A DNA stretch of 64,000 bases from an uncultured Candidatus Melainabacteria bacterium (GCA_934693235.1 CAKUUY010000004.1:49839-113838), one strand, 5' to 3'. Counted from the first letter of the stretch, positions 33,695 through 42,559 are shown. The notes: a model not told the origin generated them from the letters alone. Numbers and translations: made by a program.

Positions 33695-33722
33695 GGGTGG
33701 GGACACTGCGTTTTCCCCACCC
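33695..33722. repeat. GGGTGGGG hairpin
   Basis: The perfect 8-bp stem GGGTGGGG/CCCCACCC has a 12-base loop, of the same type as 7632-7658 and 47697-47716. It immediately precedes the 61-bp tandem repeats. Confidence 0.65.
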
Positions 33723-33729
33723 GACCTCT

Positions 33730-33911
33730 ACTATACACCGACGTATGAGGTATGGACAAATATTGTCAAAGAGGTCTACGTGCGTAGCAAACTATACACC
33801 AACGTATGAGGTATGGACAAATATTGTTGCAGAGGGCTACGTGCGTAGCAAACTATACACCAACGTATGAGGTACAGACAAATATTGTCACAGAGGGCTA
33901 CGTGGGTAGCA
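33730..33911 (+). repeat. 61-bp tandem repeat, three copies
   Basis: Units start at 33730, 33791 and 33852 with a period of exactly 61. Each holds ACTATACACC, ACGTATGAGGTATGGACAAA, the palindrome GACAAATATTGTC and the palindrome GCTACGTGCGTAGC. Copies differ by a few bases. Two more tandem copies lie at 42743-42864 and one inverted copy at 16269-16328. The rest of the 33618-34052 gap shows no gene; a degraded relative (AAATGTTGTCGCAGTGGG) lies near 34373-34390. Confidence 0.9.
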
Positions 33912-34052
33912 CCAAAAAAAATCGTCAAGATTAATTTCTCAACGACTATGTATTGTTAATATTTATGCTATCCCAAATCTCGGCAGCCTGTTCTTAACTG
34001 CAGGGAGGGCTTTTACTTCTCTATATAAAAACATTTGTATGTTTCCATCATT

Positions 34053-34274
34053 TTATCGAGCAAGCCCTTCTTTGTGAAACTTCACAAGTTTTGCAAGATG
34101 CCATTCTCTTGCACTAATATCATCTATTTTGTTTTGAATATCTTCCAACTCTGCCAACAATGTTGACAAATCTTTGCGTTGCGGTTTTTGAACTTCTACT
34201 TTTGCGAATTGTTCTTCATCTTCGCTCCAAAATAATGGAAAACAATTGTTTTCAAATAAATCTTTGTCGTTCAT
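34053..34274 (-). CDS. Small acidic protein, unknown
   Basis: A 73-residue protein with no recognised domain. The C-terminal half (LSTLLAELEDIQNKIDDISAREWHLAKLVKFH) is an amphipathic, probably coiled-coil helix. The ATG at 34274 has AAGGAG 9 bases upstream; a GTG at 34283 overlaps that site and is rejected. A strong hairpin lies just before the ribosome binding site. Its leader AAGGAGTGTATCTTATG resembles AAGGAGTGTGTACTCATG of the next small gene, suggesting related control. Confidence 0.65.
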   Translation of the reverse strand: MNDKDLFENNCFPLFWSEDEEQFAKVEVQKPQRKDLSTLLAELEDIQNKIDDISAREWHLAKLVKFHKEGLAR

Positions 34275-34295
34275 AAGATACACTCCTTCACTTCC

Positions 34296-34328
34296 TGCAA
34301 AGATCGTTCGGGGTGAACAATCTTTGCA
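34296..34328 (-). promoter_or_regulatory. Leader hairpin before the 34274 gene
   Basis: Arms TGCAAAGATCGTTC (34296-34309) and GAACAATCTTTGCA (34315-34328) pair over 14 positions (one G-T type) with a 5-base loop. In the transcript it ends about 12 bases before the AAGGAG. No T-run follows, so a translational or stability role is more likely than termination. Confidence 0.55.
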
Positions 34329-34395
34329 AGAAAAACTTTTATGTGCATAAACATTCTACCAATTATGTAGGAATAAATGTTGTCGCAGTGGGTTA

Positions 34396-34617
34396 TTATG
34401 CTCTTTCTTTTTGATTTTGAGTAATAAATGAATGAATCATATCTACCAAATCAAAGTTACCATATTTAAACGTATAGGGTTGATTAGCATATTCACTATC
34501 AGTAATTCTTTGTAATTCTTGAACTTGTTTGTAGTCCATTGAATTAAAATTAAAGCTTGTCATTTCACCATAATCAAGCATTAAGTCTTCCATATCCTGT
34601 AATCTTTCTTCATCCAT
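34396..34617 (-). CDS. Small acidic protein, unknown
   Basis: A 73-residue protein, same length as its neighbour, acidic N-terminus (MDEERLQDMEDLMLDYGEM), no recognised domain. AAGGAG lies 9 bases before the ATG, in a leader nearly matching that of the 34274 gene. It contains MDYKQVQELQRITDSEYANQ, a likely helix. A helical adaptor or regulator is possible, but this is not supported by homology here. Confidence 0.6.
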   Translation of the reverse strand: MDEERLQDMEDLMLDYGEMTSFNFNSMDYKQVQELQRITDSEYANQPYTFKYGNFDLVDMIHSFITQNQKERA

Positions 34618-34654
34618 GAGTACACACTCCTTATAAATTCTAGTAACAAAATAT

Positions 34655-34723
34655 TTATCGGAATGTTTTAACGAAAACTTTAGGATTTTGAGTTCTTTTG
34701 TTACATATATTTACAAACCCCAT
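34655..34723 (-). CDS. Candidate 22-residue basic peptide
   Basis: A small frame MGFVNICNK...NPKVFVKTFR has an excellent ribosome binding site (TGGAGG, 7 bases before the ATG) and lies upstream of the 34617 gene in the same direction. It has six Lys/Arg and no acidic residues. It could be a leader peptide or a short regulatory protein. Support is only the ribosome binding site and position. Confidence 0.35.
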   Translation of the reverse strand: MGFVNICNKRTQNPKVFVKTFR

Positions 34724-34800
34724 TAAAAATCCTCCATTTAAAGGTTTGACTAATCAAAAAAAATTATTAATATATGCTTAGGTAGAACAGAGGTAAACTT

Positions 34801-35358
34801 ATGGCTAATAATAACGGAATCTTATCCGGAATATATTCAGGATTGAGTTCAACATATTCTTTGTTGGCTTCTCAATATCCAAACGGTTTGACGCTGGAAA
34901 ACATTAGTGAGGCAAGAACTAAGACTTCTAACACAAATGTTTTAAACCAATCATTTGCATCATACTTGCAAACTAATTTTTCCAGCATTGATAAAAATGG
35001 CGACGGAATAATTACGTCAGAAGAAATGAACAATTTATCTAATACGCTTTCAACTCAAGGCTTGACAAAGGAAGAATTAACTCAACTTTACGCATCAGGT
35101 TCAAGTGGGTTGTCTGATAGCACTATGACAAAGATTTTGGAACATTTTGATGAAATGGACACAAATCATGACGGAAGAATTACGAGTGCAGAAATTTCAG
35201 CTTATGACGTAAATTGTGCGAGAATGGAAGTTGAAGACGAATTCAATAACCGCAAAGCAACTGACATGTCTGTGTTTTATGCGGATAGTTCATCATCAAG
35301 CTCAGATACTTACAGTTTGTTGAGCTATAAATATAAGTCAAACAAGACTTCATCTTAA
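34801..35358 (+). CDS. EF-hand calcium-binding protein
   Basis: A 185-residue protein with two canonical EF-hand loops: DKNGDGIITSEE (about residues 62-73) and DTNHDGRITSAE (about 120-131), each with the 1-3-5-12 ligand pattern. The N-terminus (MANNNGILSGIYSGLSSTYSLLASQY) and the Ser-rich C-terminus look flexible. No signal peptide is seen. TTGACT and AATATA boxes at 34746 and 34769 are a candidate promoter, with GAGG before the ATG. It is monocistronic with a clear terminator. A calcium-dependent role is inferred. Confidence 0.85.
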   Translation: MANNNGILSGIYSGLSSTYSLLASQYPNGLTLENISEARTKTSNTNVLNQSFASYLQTNFSSIDKNGDGIITSEEMNNLSNTLSTQGLTKEELTQLYASGSSGLSDSTMTKILEHFDEMDTNHDGRITSAEISAYDVNCARMEVEDEFNNRKATDMSVFYADSSSSSSDTYSLLSYKYKSNKTSS

Positions 35359-35396
35359 AGTAATATATAAACTTAGTAACAATACATTTGGAAAGG

Positions 35397-35423
35397 AAAT
35401 GACTCTTGAAGGGTCATTTTTTT
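35397..35423 (+). terminator. Terminator after EF-hand gene
   Basis: The stem AAATGACTC/GGGTCATTT has a 5-base loop and is followed by TTTTTTTATT. Confidence 0.88.
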
Positions 35424-35470
35424 TATTAAAAATTTTCCTCTAAAAGTAATTCATTGAATTGAAAAGTATT

Positions 35471-36226
35471 CTACACTTTTGATGGATGAATATTTTTTAA
35501 ACCACTCAACAAAGCTTTGTAGCTGTATCCCCAAGGTGTTTGTTTTTGCAAATCAAGATAATATTTTTTTATTAACTCTAAATATTGTGAATAGTCTTTA
35601 CCCAGATATTTTAGCAACAATTCAACAGGAAGATTTCCGCCTCCACGCCCCATTCCAAAGGCTGTCGCATCAACACTGTACGCCCCAAGGTCAATTGCCT
35701 TAATTGTGTTTGCAAAAGCAAGTTGAAGATTGTTATGTGCATGAAAACTTATTCTTTCAAACCCGCTGTTCTCAAGCTTTTTGTATATATTTTCAACATC
35801 TTTCGGTAAAAAAGCTCCAAAACTGTCAGCAAAATAAATTGATGTCAAAATATCTTTATTTTTCCAATTTTTCAAAAGTTCATAATCCTCAAACTTATCA
35901 GCCGTCATAAGATGTAAAAAAACTTCAAACCCTTGATTTTTAAAATCTTCTACTGCGGTAATTGCTGTTTTAATTTCGTGAGGATAACAAGCAATTCTTA
36001 CGCAGTCAGCTTTTTTAGAAACAGGGTGAATATTTTTTGCATCTAACATAACACAGAGTTTAATTTTAGACGAAATTATACATTCAGGCATATTATAACC
36101 GGCTTCAAAATAGTCTATACCTGAATTTTCCGCAGTTTTCAAAGTATCTAAAATACATTCATCTGAAAAATTCCACTTATTAACATGTCCGCCATCACGC
36201 AGAGTGCAGTCCAAAATCTTTACCAT
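35471..36226 (-). CDS. HMG-CoA lyase-like/DRE-TIM aldolase
   Basis: A 251-residue DRE-TIM barrel protein with the metal-binding motif ILDCTLRDGGHVNKWNFSD, YFADSFGAFLPKDV and the FHAHNNLQLAFANTIKAIDLGAYSVDATAFGMGRGGGN block. It resembles 4-hydroxy-2-oxovalerate aldolase-type lyases but is shorter and lacks the C-terminal domain, so the substrate is unknown. TGC plus TAAAAT ends 6 bases before the ATG, so the mRNA is probably leaderless. It is divergent from ribE. Confidence 0.82.
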   Translation of the reverse strand: MVKILDCTLRDGGHVNKWNFSDECILDTLKTAENSGIDYFEAGYNMPECIISSKIKLCVMLDAKNIHPVSKKADCVRIACYPHEIKTAITAVEDFKNQGFEVFLHLMTADKFEDYELLKNWKNKDILTSIYFADSFGAFLPKDVENIYKKLENSGFERISFHAHNNLQLAFANTIKAIDLGAYSVDATAFGMGRGGGNLPVELLLKYLGKDYSQYLELIKKYYLDLQKQTPWGYSYKALLSGLKNIHPSKV

Positions 36227-36232
36227 GCAAAT

Positions 36233-36241
36233 ATTTTAGCA
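36233..36241 (-). promoter_or_regulatory. Extended -10 for leaderless aldolase gene
   Basis: On the minus strand TGC-TAAAAT is followed by ATTTGC and then the start codon at 36226: a gap of exactly 6 bases with no ribosome binding site. Confidence 0.6.
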
Positions 36242-36301
36242 CAAAAAATGTGATTAAAAAAAATTTATCAATACTATGTTTATAGACAAAGTTTCTTCTT
36301 A

Positions 36302-36310
36302 TGCTAAAAT
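36302..36310 (+). promoter_or_regulatory. Extended -10 for leaderless ribE
   Basis: TGC-TAAAAT (hexamer 36305-36310) is followed by CTAGTT and the ribE ATG at 36317: again exactly 6 bases. No FMN-riboswitch leader can fit. Confidence 0.6.
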
Positions 36311-36316
36311 CTAGTT

Positions 36317-36910
36317 ATGTTTACAGGGATTGTAGAAGAAATCGGAAAAGTTAAATCGTTTAACGGAACAAGGCTCATTGTCGAGTGTTCTGTTGTGCTT
36401 GAGGGTACAAAGTTGGGCGACAGTGTTGCAATAAATGGCTGTTGTCAAACAGTCGTAGAAATAGGAAAAAATTATTTTTCAGCCGATGTAAGTTCCGAAA
36501 CTTTGCGTATCACAAAAGGGTTTAAAACCGGAGAAAGCGTAAACCTTGAAAGAGCATTAACTCCGCAAACTCGAATGGGCGGTCATATTGTTCAAGGTCA
36601 TATTGACGGGGTTGCAAAGTATTTAGGAGATATGAAGTTTGAAATCTCTCAAGAACTTGATAAATACATAGTTTACAAGGGTTCAATCTGTGTAAATGGT
36701 GTCAGCTTAACCGTTGCAAAAACGGATAGAAATGTGTTCAGTGTTGCAATTATTCCGCACACTCTTGAAAATACAAACCTAAAAGACTTGCACATCGGAG
36801 ATTTTGTCAATATTGAGACAGACATTCTCGGACGGTATGTTGAAAAATTTTTATCAACGCAAAATAATAATGTTACAGAAGATTTTTTGAAAGAAAACGG
36901 GTTTATGTAA
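36317..36910 (+). CDS. ribE: Riboflavin synthase alpha chain
   Basis: A 197-residue protein with two lumazine-binding beta-barrel domains: the N-terminal MFTGIVEEIG and the second starting near MGGHIVQGHIDGVA (residue about 95), plus GVSLTVAK. It converts two 6,7-dimethyl-8-ribityllumazine molecules to riboflavin. It appears to be transcribed leaderless and is followed after 1 base by ribBA. No ribH or ribD is in the window. Confidence 0.96.
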   Translation: MFTGIVEEIGKVKSFNGTRLIVECSVVLEGTKLGDSVAINGCCQTVVEIGKNYFSADVSSETLRITKGFKTGESVNLERALTPQTRMGGHIVQGHIDGVAKYLGDMKFEISQELDKYIVYKGSICVNGVSLTVAKTDRNVFSVAIIPHTLENTNLKDLHIGDFVNIETDILGRYVEKFLSTQNNNVTEDFLKENGFM

Positions 36911-36911
36911 A

Positions 36912-38120
36912 ATGGAAAATTTTAAGTTTGATTCAATAGAAAGCGCGTTAGAAGATTTTAAAAATGGCAAAATGCTTATTGTTGCCGACGATGAAGATAG
37001 AGAAAATGAGGGTGATTTAATTTGTTCTGGGCAAATGGTTACTCCTGAAATCATAAAATTTATGGCAGAAAACGCAAAAGGTTTGATTTGTCTTGCAATT
37101 TCACCTGAAATTGCTGAAAAAATGCAGCTACCACAAATGGTTAAACAAAATAACGAATCAATGAAAACAGCCTTCACCGTAAGCATCGATGCTGCCGAAA
37201 AATATGGTGTAACAACAGGTATTTCAGCTTTTGACAGAGCAAAAACCATAGAAGTTTGCCTTGCCCCTGATGCTCAACCGTCAGATTTACGCAGACCCGG
37301 ACATTTGTTCCCTTGTGTAGCAAGAAAAGGTGGAGTTTTAACAAGAACAGGACATACAGAAGCTGTTGTTGATTTGGCAAGACTTTGCGGACATGTTTCG
37401 GCTGGTGCCATGTGTGAAATTATGGCAGAAGACGGACACATGGCAAGGCGAGATGATTTGTACAAATTTGCCAAAAAACATGGAATAAAATTTATCTCTG
37501 TTGCAGAATTGATTGCATATCGTTTAAAATCTGAAAAAATAGTTACAAGAGAAGCTGAAGCTCATCTTCCAACACAATTTGGAGATTTTGAAATTTACGG
37601 ATACTTAAACCATTTAACCGGACAAGAATGCGTTGCATTAGTAAAAGATGATGGTTCAGACAAAATTCCGCTTGTAAGAGTACACAGTGAATGCCTTACA
37701 GGAGATATTTTTCATAGTTTGAAATGTGATTGTAATTATCAATTGCACAGTGCTCTAAAAATGATTAATGAGTACGGAAAAGGCGCACTAGTCTATATGA
37801 AAGGTCATGAGGGCAGAGGAATTGGCATAATCAACAAGATTAAAGCTTACCATCTTCAAGAAGAGGGGCAAGATACTGTTGAAGCTAACGTTTCTCTAGG
37901 GTTTAAACCTGATTTGAGAGATTATGGCATGGGCGCACAAATTATTCGCGATTTAGGTTTTAATAATTTCAACTTAATTACAAATAATCCGAAAAAAATC
38001 GTCGGTTTGAATGGTTACGGATTAACTGTACATGATATAGTTAAAATACCGCCATTCATAAATGAGTATAACAAGCGGTATATGGAAACTAAAAAAGAAA
38101 AAATGCACCACATGATATAA
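36912..38120 (+). CDS. ribBA: Bifunctional DHBP synthase / GTP cyclohydrolase II
   Basis: A 402-residue fusion. The N-terminal RibB domain has IVADDEDRENEGDLI, the phosphate/metal segment RRPGHLFPC and RTGHTEAVVDLARL. The C-terminal RibA domain has the zinc motif HSECLTGDIFHSLKCDC and YMKGHEGRGIGI. Together they supply both precursors of riboflavin. It directly follows ribE, with its ATG overlapping AAAATGG near the ribE stop. Both halves look intact. Confidence 0.96.
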   Translation: MENFKFDSIESALEDFKNGKMLIVADDEDRENEGDLICSGQMVTPEIIKFMAENAKGLICLAISPEIAEKMQLPQMVKQNNESMKTAFTVSIDAAEKYGVTTGISAFDRAKTIEVCLAPDAQPSDLRRPGHLFPCVARKGGVLTRTGHTEAVVDLARLCGHVSAGAMCEIMAEDGHMARRDDLYKFAKKHGIKFISVAELIAYRLKSEKIVTREAEAHLPTQFGDFEIYGYLNHLTGQECVALVKDDGSDKIPLVRVHSECLTGDIFHSLKCDCNYQLHSALKMINEYGKGALVYMKGHEGRGIGIINKIKAYHLQEEGQDTVEANVSLGFKPDLRDYGMGAQIIRDLGFNNFNLITNNPKKIVGLNGYGLTVHDIVKIPPFINEYNKRYMETKKEKMHHMI

Positions 38121-38155
38121 ATGGTTTATTTTTCTTAACGACAAGGAATTAGGAC

Positions 38156-39151
38156 ATGACTGACGAAAACCAAACTTTTGAAGCTAGATTATTGACTCCA
38201 AATGATTACAAGGGATTTGCACCTGTATACAATGATTTTGTAAACAGAGCCGTAACTGAGTATAATTTTGAACTTGAACCGCTAGATTTTGACGGATTTA
38301 TAGACGCGGTAGAAAAGAAACTGATTGAATGTGTAGTTTTGTTTGAAAGCACTGTACCGGTTGCTTTTTTAGTTTACACAACCGCAATTTCCGAGGCTGT
38401 AGAACTTAATATAATTCACTCTTTTAAAATGGAAAACATGGTTGAAAGAGCAATGTATCTTATCAAAAAATTCTTAGAACTTACAAAAGCTGAAAGATTA
38501 GACAAAATCGTTTGTTATCCGATGTTAGGTTCCCAAAAAGAATTAATCGGTGATATTGCCAGATATGGGTTTAAGTTCGTTGGTATTGCTGTTTTGAGAT
38601 TTATGATGTCCGGAACAAATTCAAGAGATATCTTAAAAATCACTCAACTTACACCATTAGATAACGAATACAAGCTTGTTGACTGGCAAGACAAGTATTT
38701 TGAGGATGCGGTTGAAGTTGTACAAGAGGGTTTTGAAGACAGCGCAGATGCTTTGTTTGACCCTAGATTTAAGACAATTGAGGGAACTCGTGACATAATT
38801 ACTAAAATCGTAAAAAATATTTACGCGGAATTTTTACCGGAAGCAACAACCATTCTGCTTTGCAATAACATTCCTGTAGGTTTTTGTTTTATGAATCTTA
38901 CTGGCGGTAGAATTGCCAACATCCCTATCGTTGCAATCAGAAAAGAACATCAAGGCAAGGGGTTGTCTAAACATATGCTTAAAAAATCTGTAGAAAAACT
39001 TATAGACCTTGCAGATAACGGAGTTAAACCGATTAGTGAAGTCAACACGACAACTGAAACCAATAACTTCCAAGCATTGAAAATGTACAGGCATTTAGGT
39101 TTTAAGGAAGATTATAATTATCCACAATCTTACTTGCCGATTAAAGATTAA
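38156..39151 (+). CDS. GNAT-family N-acetyltransferase, two-domain
   Basis: A 331-residue protein. The C-terminal GNAT domain is clear: IPIVAIRKEHQGKGLSKHMLKKSVEKL (acetyl-CoA loop HQGKGLS) and NNFQALKMYRHLGFKE. The N-terminal 150 residues have a similar strand-helix order and may be a degenerate second GNAT domain. Substrate unknown. AAGGAATTAGGAC lies before the ATG. No membrane segment is seen. Confidence 0.82.
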   Translation: MTDENQTFEARLLTPNDYKGFAPVYNDFVNRAVTEYNFELEPLDFDGFIDAVEKKLIECVVLFESTVPVAFLVYTTAISEAVELNIIHSFKMENMVERAMYLIKKFLELTKAERLDKIVCYPMLGSQKELIGDIARYGFKFVGIAVLRFMMSGTNSRDILKITQLTPLDNEYKLVDWQDKYFEDAVEVVQEGFEDSADALFDPRFKTIEGTRDIITKIVKNIYAEFLPEATTILLCNNIPVGFCFMNLTGGRIANIPIVAIRKEHQGKGLSKHMLKKSVEKLIDLADNGVKPISEVNTTTETNNFQALKMYRHLGFKEDYNYPQSYLPIKD

Positions 39152-39186
39152 CTTACAATATTTGATAAGTTGCGGATTTGCGCTTG

Positions 39187-39215
39187 TTGCCCAAATTGTA
39201 GAGCTATGCTATAAT
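39187..39215 (+). promoter_or_regulatory. Promoter of the MotA/OmpA-like pair
   Basis: TTGCCC (39187-39192), 17 bases, then TATAAT (39210-39215) with an upstream TGC. CGGAG lies before the ATG at 39239. Confidence 0.65.
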
Positions 39216-39238
39216 CTTTATAAACGAACGGAGAACGT

Positions 39239-40144
39239 ATGAGTTTATTACACATTTTTACTGATATTCCAATATTGATTGTAATTTTTACTTTCTTATT
39301 TTCAATTATTTATTGCGCAAAAAATTATATTTTCGTGAATAAAAATTTGAAAATATTTTTGGCATTCATTTCTAATTTCAGAAAAAATGACCTAAACTTT
39401 CGTTTTAAAGAAATAGATGAATGGATGAGCGCGAACCCTTATGTATCAGCTGCTTGGTATGAATTCAAAAATACACTCGTATTTTCTGAATCCATTGCGT
39501 TAAAAGGCAAAAATAATGATTTGACATACAAGGAAGTATCTTCAACCGTTCAAAATATTCAGACAACAGTTGATCCTTTGTATTTCTTTAATGATGAAAC
39601 ATTGATTACGTCAAAATATAATAGCAAATTTATAGCATCAATTCCTACAGTTTTAACAGGTTTTGGACCTTTATTTACCTTTTTGAACATTGCTATTGCG
39701 TTTGGAAAAATCGACTTTTCTACCCAAGAAAAAACTATCGCATCCGTTGCAGGCTTGATGTCATCAATGCAAACAGCAGCCTTGGTATCAGTTATCGCGG
39801 TTGGCTCGTCACTGATATTTTTGTTATTTGAAAAAATTGTATATCAATTGCTTTGTAATAGACCTTTGTCTGCATGTACAGATTTGATGGGAAAACTTTT
39901 TAGCAATATTTCATCTGAAAAATTCTTATTGGAACTTTTGAAAGAAACCAAAATTCAAAACAATTCTATCTCAAACTTGATAACTTCAATGCCTCAACAA
40001 TTTAAAAATGCCCTTAATTCAGGTATTGCAAGCAACCTCGTACCATACCTCGAAAATCTCATTTTTGGATTAAACGAAGTCAATAAAAGCATGAAAGAAG
40101 TTGCGAAAAACGGTAAAGGCGACGATGTTGATGAGTTGTTTTAA
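39239..40144 (+). CDS. MotA/TolQ/ExbB-type proton-channel protein (ZorA-like)
   Basis: A 301-residue inner-membrane protein with three hydrophobic stretches: the N-terminus (LIVIFTFLFSIIYCAKNYIF), then SIPTVLTGFGPLFTFLNIAIAFG and AGLMSSMQTAALVSVIAVGSSLIFLLFE, the MotA_ExbB channel signature. The gene layout with an OmpA partner resembles ZorA/ZorB of Zorya anti-phage systems, but the long C-terminal tail of many ZorA proteins is short here. The cytoplasmic tail ends AKNGKGDDVDELF. No zorC, zorD or zorE is adjacent. Confidence 0.75.
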   Translation: MSLLHIFTDIPILIVIFTFLFSIIYCAKNYIFVNKNLKIFLAFISNFRKNDLNFRFKEIDEWMSANPYVSAAWYEFKNTLVFSESIALKGKNNDLTYKEVSSTVQNIQTTVDPLYFFNDETLITSKYNSKFIASIPTVLTGFGPLFTFLNIAIAFGKIDFSTQEKTIASVAGLMSSMQTAALVSVIAVGSSLIFLLFEKIVYQLLCNRPLSACTDLMGKLFSNISSEKFLLELLKETKIQNNSISNLITSMPQQFKNALNSGIASNLVPYLENLIFGLNEVNKSMKEVAKNGKGDDVDELF

Positions 40145-40153
40145 GGAGAATAC

Positions 40154-40861
40154 ATGTCAATAAGAATAAGAAAAAAAGCTCAAACAGAGAGTGATAATAA
40201 CATTTTCTGGACAACTATGTCAGACCTTTTGTTAGGTTTGGCAATTATCTTTATGACCCTATTTGTACTCGCAATGACCGGTTTTTCTCAACAAGAACTT
40301 GAGCAAAAAAAAACACAAATGGAGATTAGTAAAGAACTTATTAAAAATCTAAAAGAAGCAAATATTGATGCACAAGTTGATAAATTGACCGGAGATGTAA
40401 AAATTTCTGACATGGAACTTTTTGAGCTCGGAAGTGCGAATCTTTCCCCCAAAGGAAAAACCTATTTAAATAAACTTATTCCAATCTATCTAAATACAAT
40501 TTTTTCTGAAGAAGAATTGGTTAATGAAATAGAAAATATTACAGTGCAAGGGCATACTGATAGTCATACTTTCTCCGGTATAAAAGACCCTAATGTAAGT
40601 TATATGAAAAATATGGAATTGAGTACAGCACGTGCAAATGCTGTTGCAAATTATATTTTTCAAACCGGATACAACAAACAATATGACCAGAAGTTGAGGC
40701 AGATGCTTGTTGTTGAAGGTAGAAGTTATTCAAACCCTGTCCTTGTTAACGGAAAAGAAGATTACAACAAAAGCAGACGCGTAGAGATGCGTTTGAAAGT
40801 TAAAAAAATAGACATTACAGAAGCATTATTTCATGGAGTTCAGAAATTAAACGATGATTAA
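40154..40861 (+). CDS. MotB/OmpA-type stator partner (ZorB-like)
   Basis: A 235-residue protein. A basic N-terminus (RIRKKAQ) is followed by one transmembrane helix preceded by [16 protein letters not shown], with the aspartate expected to take protons in MotB/ZorB proteins. Then come a short coiled coil ([21 protein letters not shown]) and an OmpA-type peptidoglycan-binding domain ([33 protein letters not shown]). It lies 9 bases after the ZorA-like gene with GGAG before its ATG, and overlaps the next gene by 8 bases. Confidence 0.78.
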   Translation: MSIRIRKKAQTESDNNIFWTTMSDLLLGLAIIFMTLFVLAMTGFSQQELEQKKTQMEISKELIKNLKEANIDAQVDKLTGDVKISDMELFELGSANLSPKGKTYLNKLIPIYLNTIFSEEELVNEIENITVQGHTDSHTFSGIKDPNVSYMKNMELSTARANAVANYIFQTGYNKQYDQKLRQMLVVEGRSYSNPVLVNGKEDYNKSRRVEMRLKVKKIDITEALFHGVQKLNDD

Positions 40862-42215
40862 TGAGAATCTTATTTTAGAAACAATAAATATGATTAGGCT
40901 ATATAACCTTGATATCAGAACGGTTACTATGGCAATAAGCTTGAGAGATTGTGCAGATAGCGATGTTGACGTTGTTTGCCAAAATATTTACAACAAAATC
41001 ATAAAATATGCAAAGAATTTAGTCGAATATGCAAACGAATTTGAAAACGATTACTCAATTCCAATTGTAAACAAAAGAATTTCAGTCACACCGATTTCTA
41101 TCGTCGGAGAGTCTTGCAAAAATCCTGATTACGTAAAAATTGCCAAAACTCTTGATAAAGCTGCAAAAGATGTTGGTGTCAACTTTGTCGGAGGCTTTTC
41201 AGCTCTTGTTGAAAAAGGAATGACCAAAGGAGATAAACTCCTTATCGAAAGTATACCTGAAGCCTTGGCACAGACAGAAGTGTTATGTTCATCAATCAAT
41301 GTAGCATCTTCAAAGGCCGGAATTAATATGGATGCCGTTTTAAAAATGTCAGAAATTATAAAAAAATCCGCAGAACTGACAAAAGACCAAGACGGAATTG
41401 GCGCTGCAAAACTTGTAGTATTTTGCAATTCCCCTAGTGACAATCCGTTTATGGCAGGAGCTTTTTGCGGAATTGGAGAACCGGAATGTGCTTTAAACGT
41501 CGGAGTTTCCGGCCCCGGAGTTGTAAGAGCAGCAGTTGAAGCTCTTGGTAAAAATGAAGATTTGAGTACACTGGCAAACAAAATAAAACAAATTGCTTAT
41601 AAAATTACATCTACAGGAGAACTTGTCGGACGAAAACTTGCAAAACGCCTTGGAATTCCTTTTGGCGTAATAGACTTGTCTTTAGCACCGACACCTGCAC
41701 TTGGTGACAGCGTAGCAGGAATTTTTCAGGCAATGGGGCTTGAACACGCAGGAGCTCATGGAACAACCGCAGCACTTGCAATGCTTAATGATGCTGTAAA
41801 AAAAGGTGGAATTATGGCAAGTTCACATGTCGGAGGATTATCCGGTGCTTTTATTCCGGTTTCAGAAGATGCAGGCATGATTGAAGCCGCTACAAAAGGT
41901 TATTTAACTTTTGACAAATTGGAAGCAATGACATCAGTTTGTTCGGTCGGATTAGATATGATTGCAATCCCAGGGGATACTCCGGTCGACACCATTGCAG
42001 GAATTATTGCAGATGAAATGGCTATCGGTATGATTAACAAAAAGACAACTGCTGTTAGAGTTATTCCTGTTGCGGGAAAGAAAGTAGGAGATGAAGTTGT
42101 TTATGGCGGTTTGTTAGGCAAAGCTCCAATCATGCAGGTAAGAACTCTTTCGTCTACAGGTTTTGTCCGTCGTGGAGGCAGAATTCCTGCACCTATACAC
42201 AGTTTGAATAATTAA
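40854..42215 (+). CDS. DUF711/PFL family protein (UPF0210)
   Basis: A 453-residue protein with the family pattern: [27 protein letters not shown] at the N-terminus, [39 protein letters not shown] and [16 protein letters not shown]. Family members are often encoded near ACT-domain proteins; none is seen here. Glycyl-radical-related folds have been proposed, but activity is unknown. It overlaps the ZorB-like gene by 8 bases, so it is translationally coupled, which is odd if the pair is a defence system. Confidence 0.88.
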   Translation: MINENLILETINMIRLYNLDIRTVTMAISLRDCADSDVDVVCQNIYNKIIKYAKNLVEYANEFENDYSIPIVNKRISVTPISIVGESCKNPDYVKIAKTLDKAAKDVGVNFVGGFSALVEKGMTKGDKLLIESIPEALAQTEVLCSSINVASSKAGINMDAVLKMSEIIKKSAELTKDQDGIGAAKLVVFCNSPSDNPFMAGAFCGIGEPECALNVGVSGPGVVRAAVEALGKNEDLSTLANKIKQIAYKITSTGELVGRKLAKRLGIPFGVIDLSLAPTPALGDSVAGIFQAMGLEHAGAHGTTAALAMLNDAVKKGGIMASSHVGGLSGAFIPVSEDAGMIEAATKGYLTFDKLEAMTSVCSVGLDMIAIPGDTPVDTIAGIIADEMAIGMINKKTTAVRVIPVAGKKVGDEVVYGGLLGKAPIMQVRTLSSTGFVRRGGRIPAPIHSLNN

Positions 42216-42226
42216 GGAATTAAATA

Positions 42227-42559
42227 ATGGCGAAATCTTTAAATGAATTTGCTGGAGAATTAAAAGAATATATATTAGACTCACAATCTGACGCACATAA
42301 TAGGGGAAATATAAAAGTCGGCAGATACAACAACTTGAAGCTTATTATGGAACCTCGTTTAAACAAGAATCCACATGTTCTAATAGATATGACTTTGTCA
42401 TCTGCAGAATTTGATATTCTGACAGGACAAAAGAGAAGTGGTGGTTTGGGATCAGACGAAAGGTATGTTTTAAAATGGTTGGCCAAATCTGGAACTCTAC
42501 CGAATTTGCAAGACACTTGGAAATATATTTCTAAACATGGAAATGATGGACAGGATTAG
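42227..42559 (+). CDS. Hypothetical protein, 110 residues
   Basis: A small soluble protein beginning MAKSLNEFAGELKEYILDSQSDAHNRGN, with VGRYNNLKLIMEPRLNKNPHVLIDMTLSSAEFDIL following. No family was recognised. It starts 11 bases after the DUF711 stop with AAGGAAT nearby, so it is the fourth gene of the MotA/OmpA/DUF711 unit. No membrane segment or signal is seen. Confidence 0.65.
   Translation: MAKSLNEFAGELKEYILDSQSDAHNRGNIKVGRYNNLKLIMEPRLNKNPHVLIDMTLSSAEFDILTGQKRSGGLGSDERYVLKWLAKSGTLPNLQDTWKYISKHGNDGQD

Noticed and set aside
33730..33911. CRISPR-like array from regularly spaced repeats
   Set aside because: The 61-bp units are directly tandem with no unique spacers, vary only by point changes, and no cas gene is present.
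36242..36316. FMN riboswitch before ribE
   Set aside because: The -10 box ends 6 bases before the start codon, so no leader RNA exists to hold one.
39239..40861. Flagellar stator genes motA/motB
   Set aside because: No flagellar gene is near. The channel protein has a short, differently arranged topology, and the SDLL transmembrane start fits ZorB-type proteins at least as well, so only MotA/OmpA-like is claimed.
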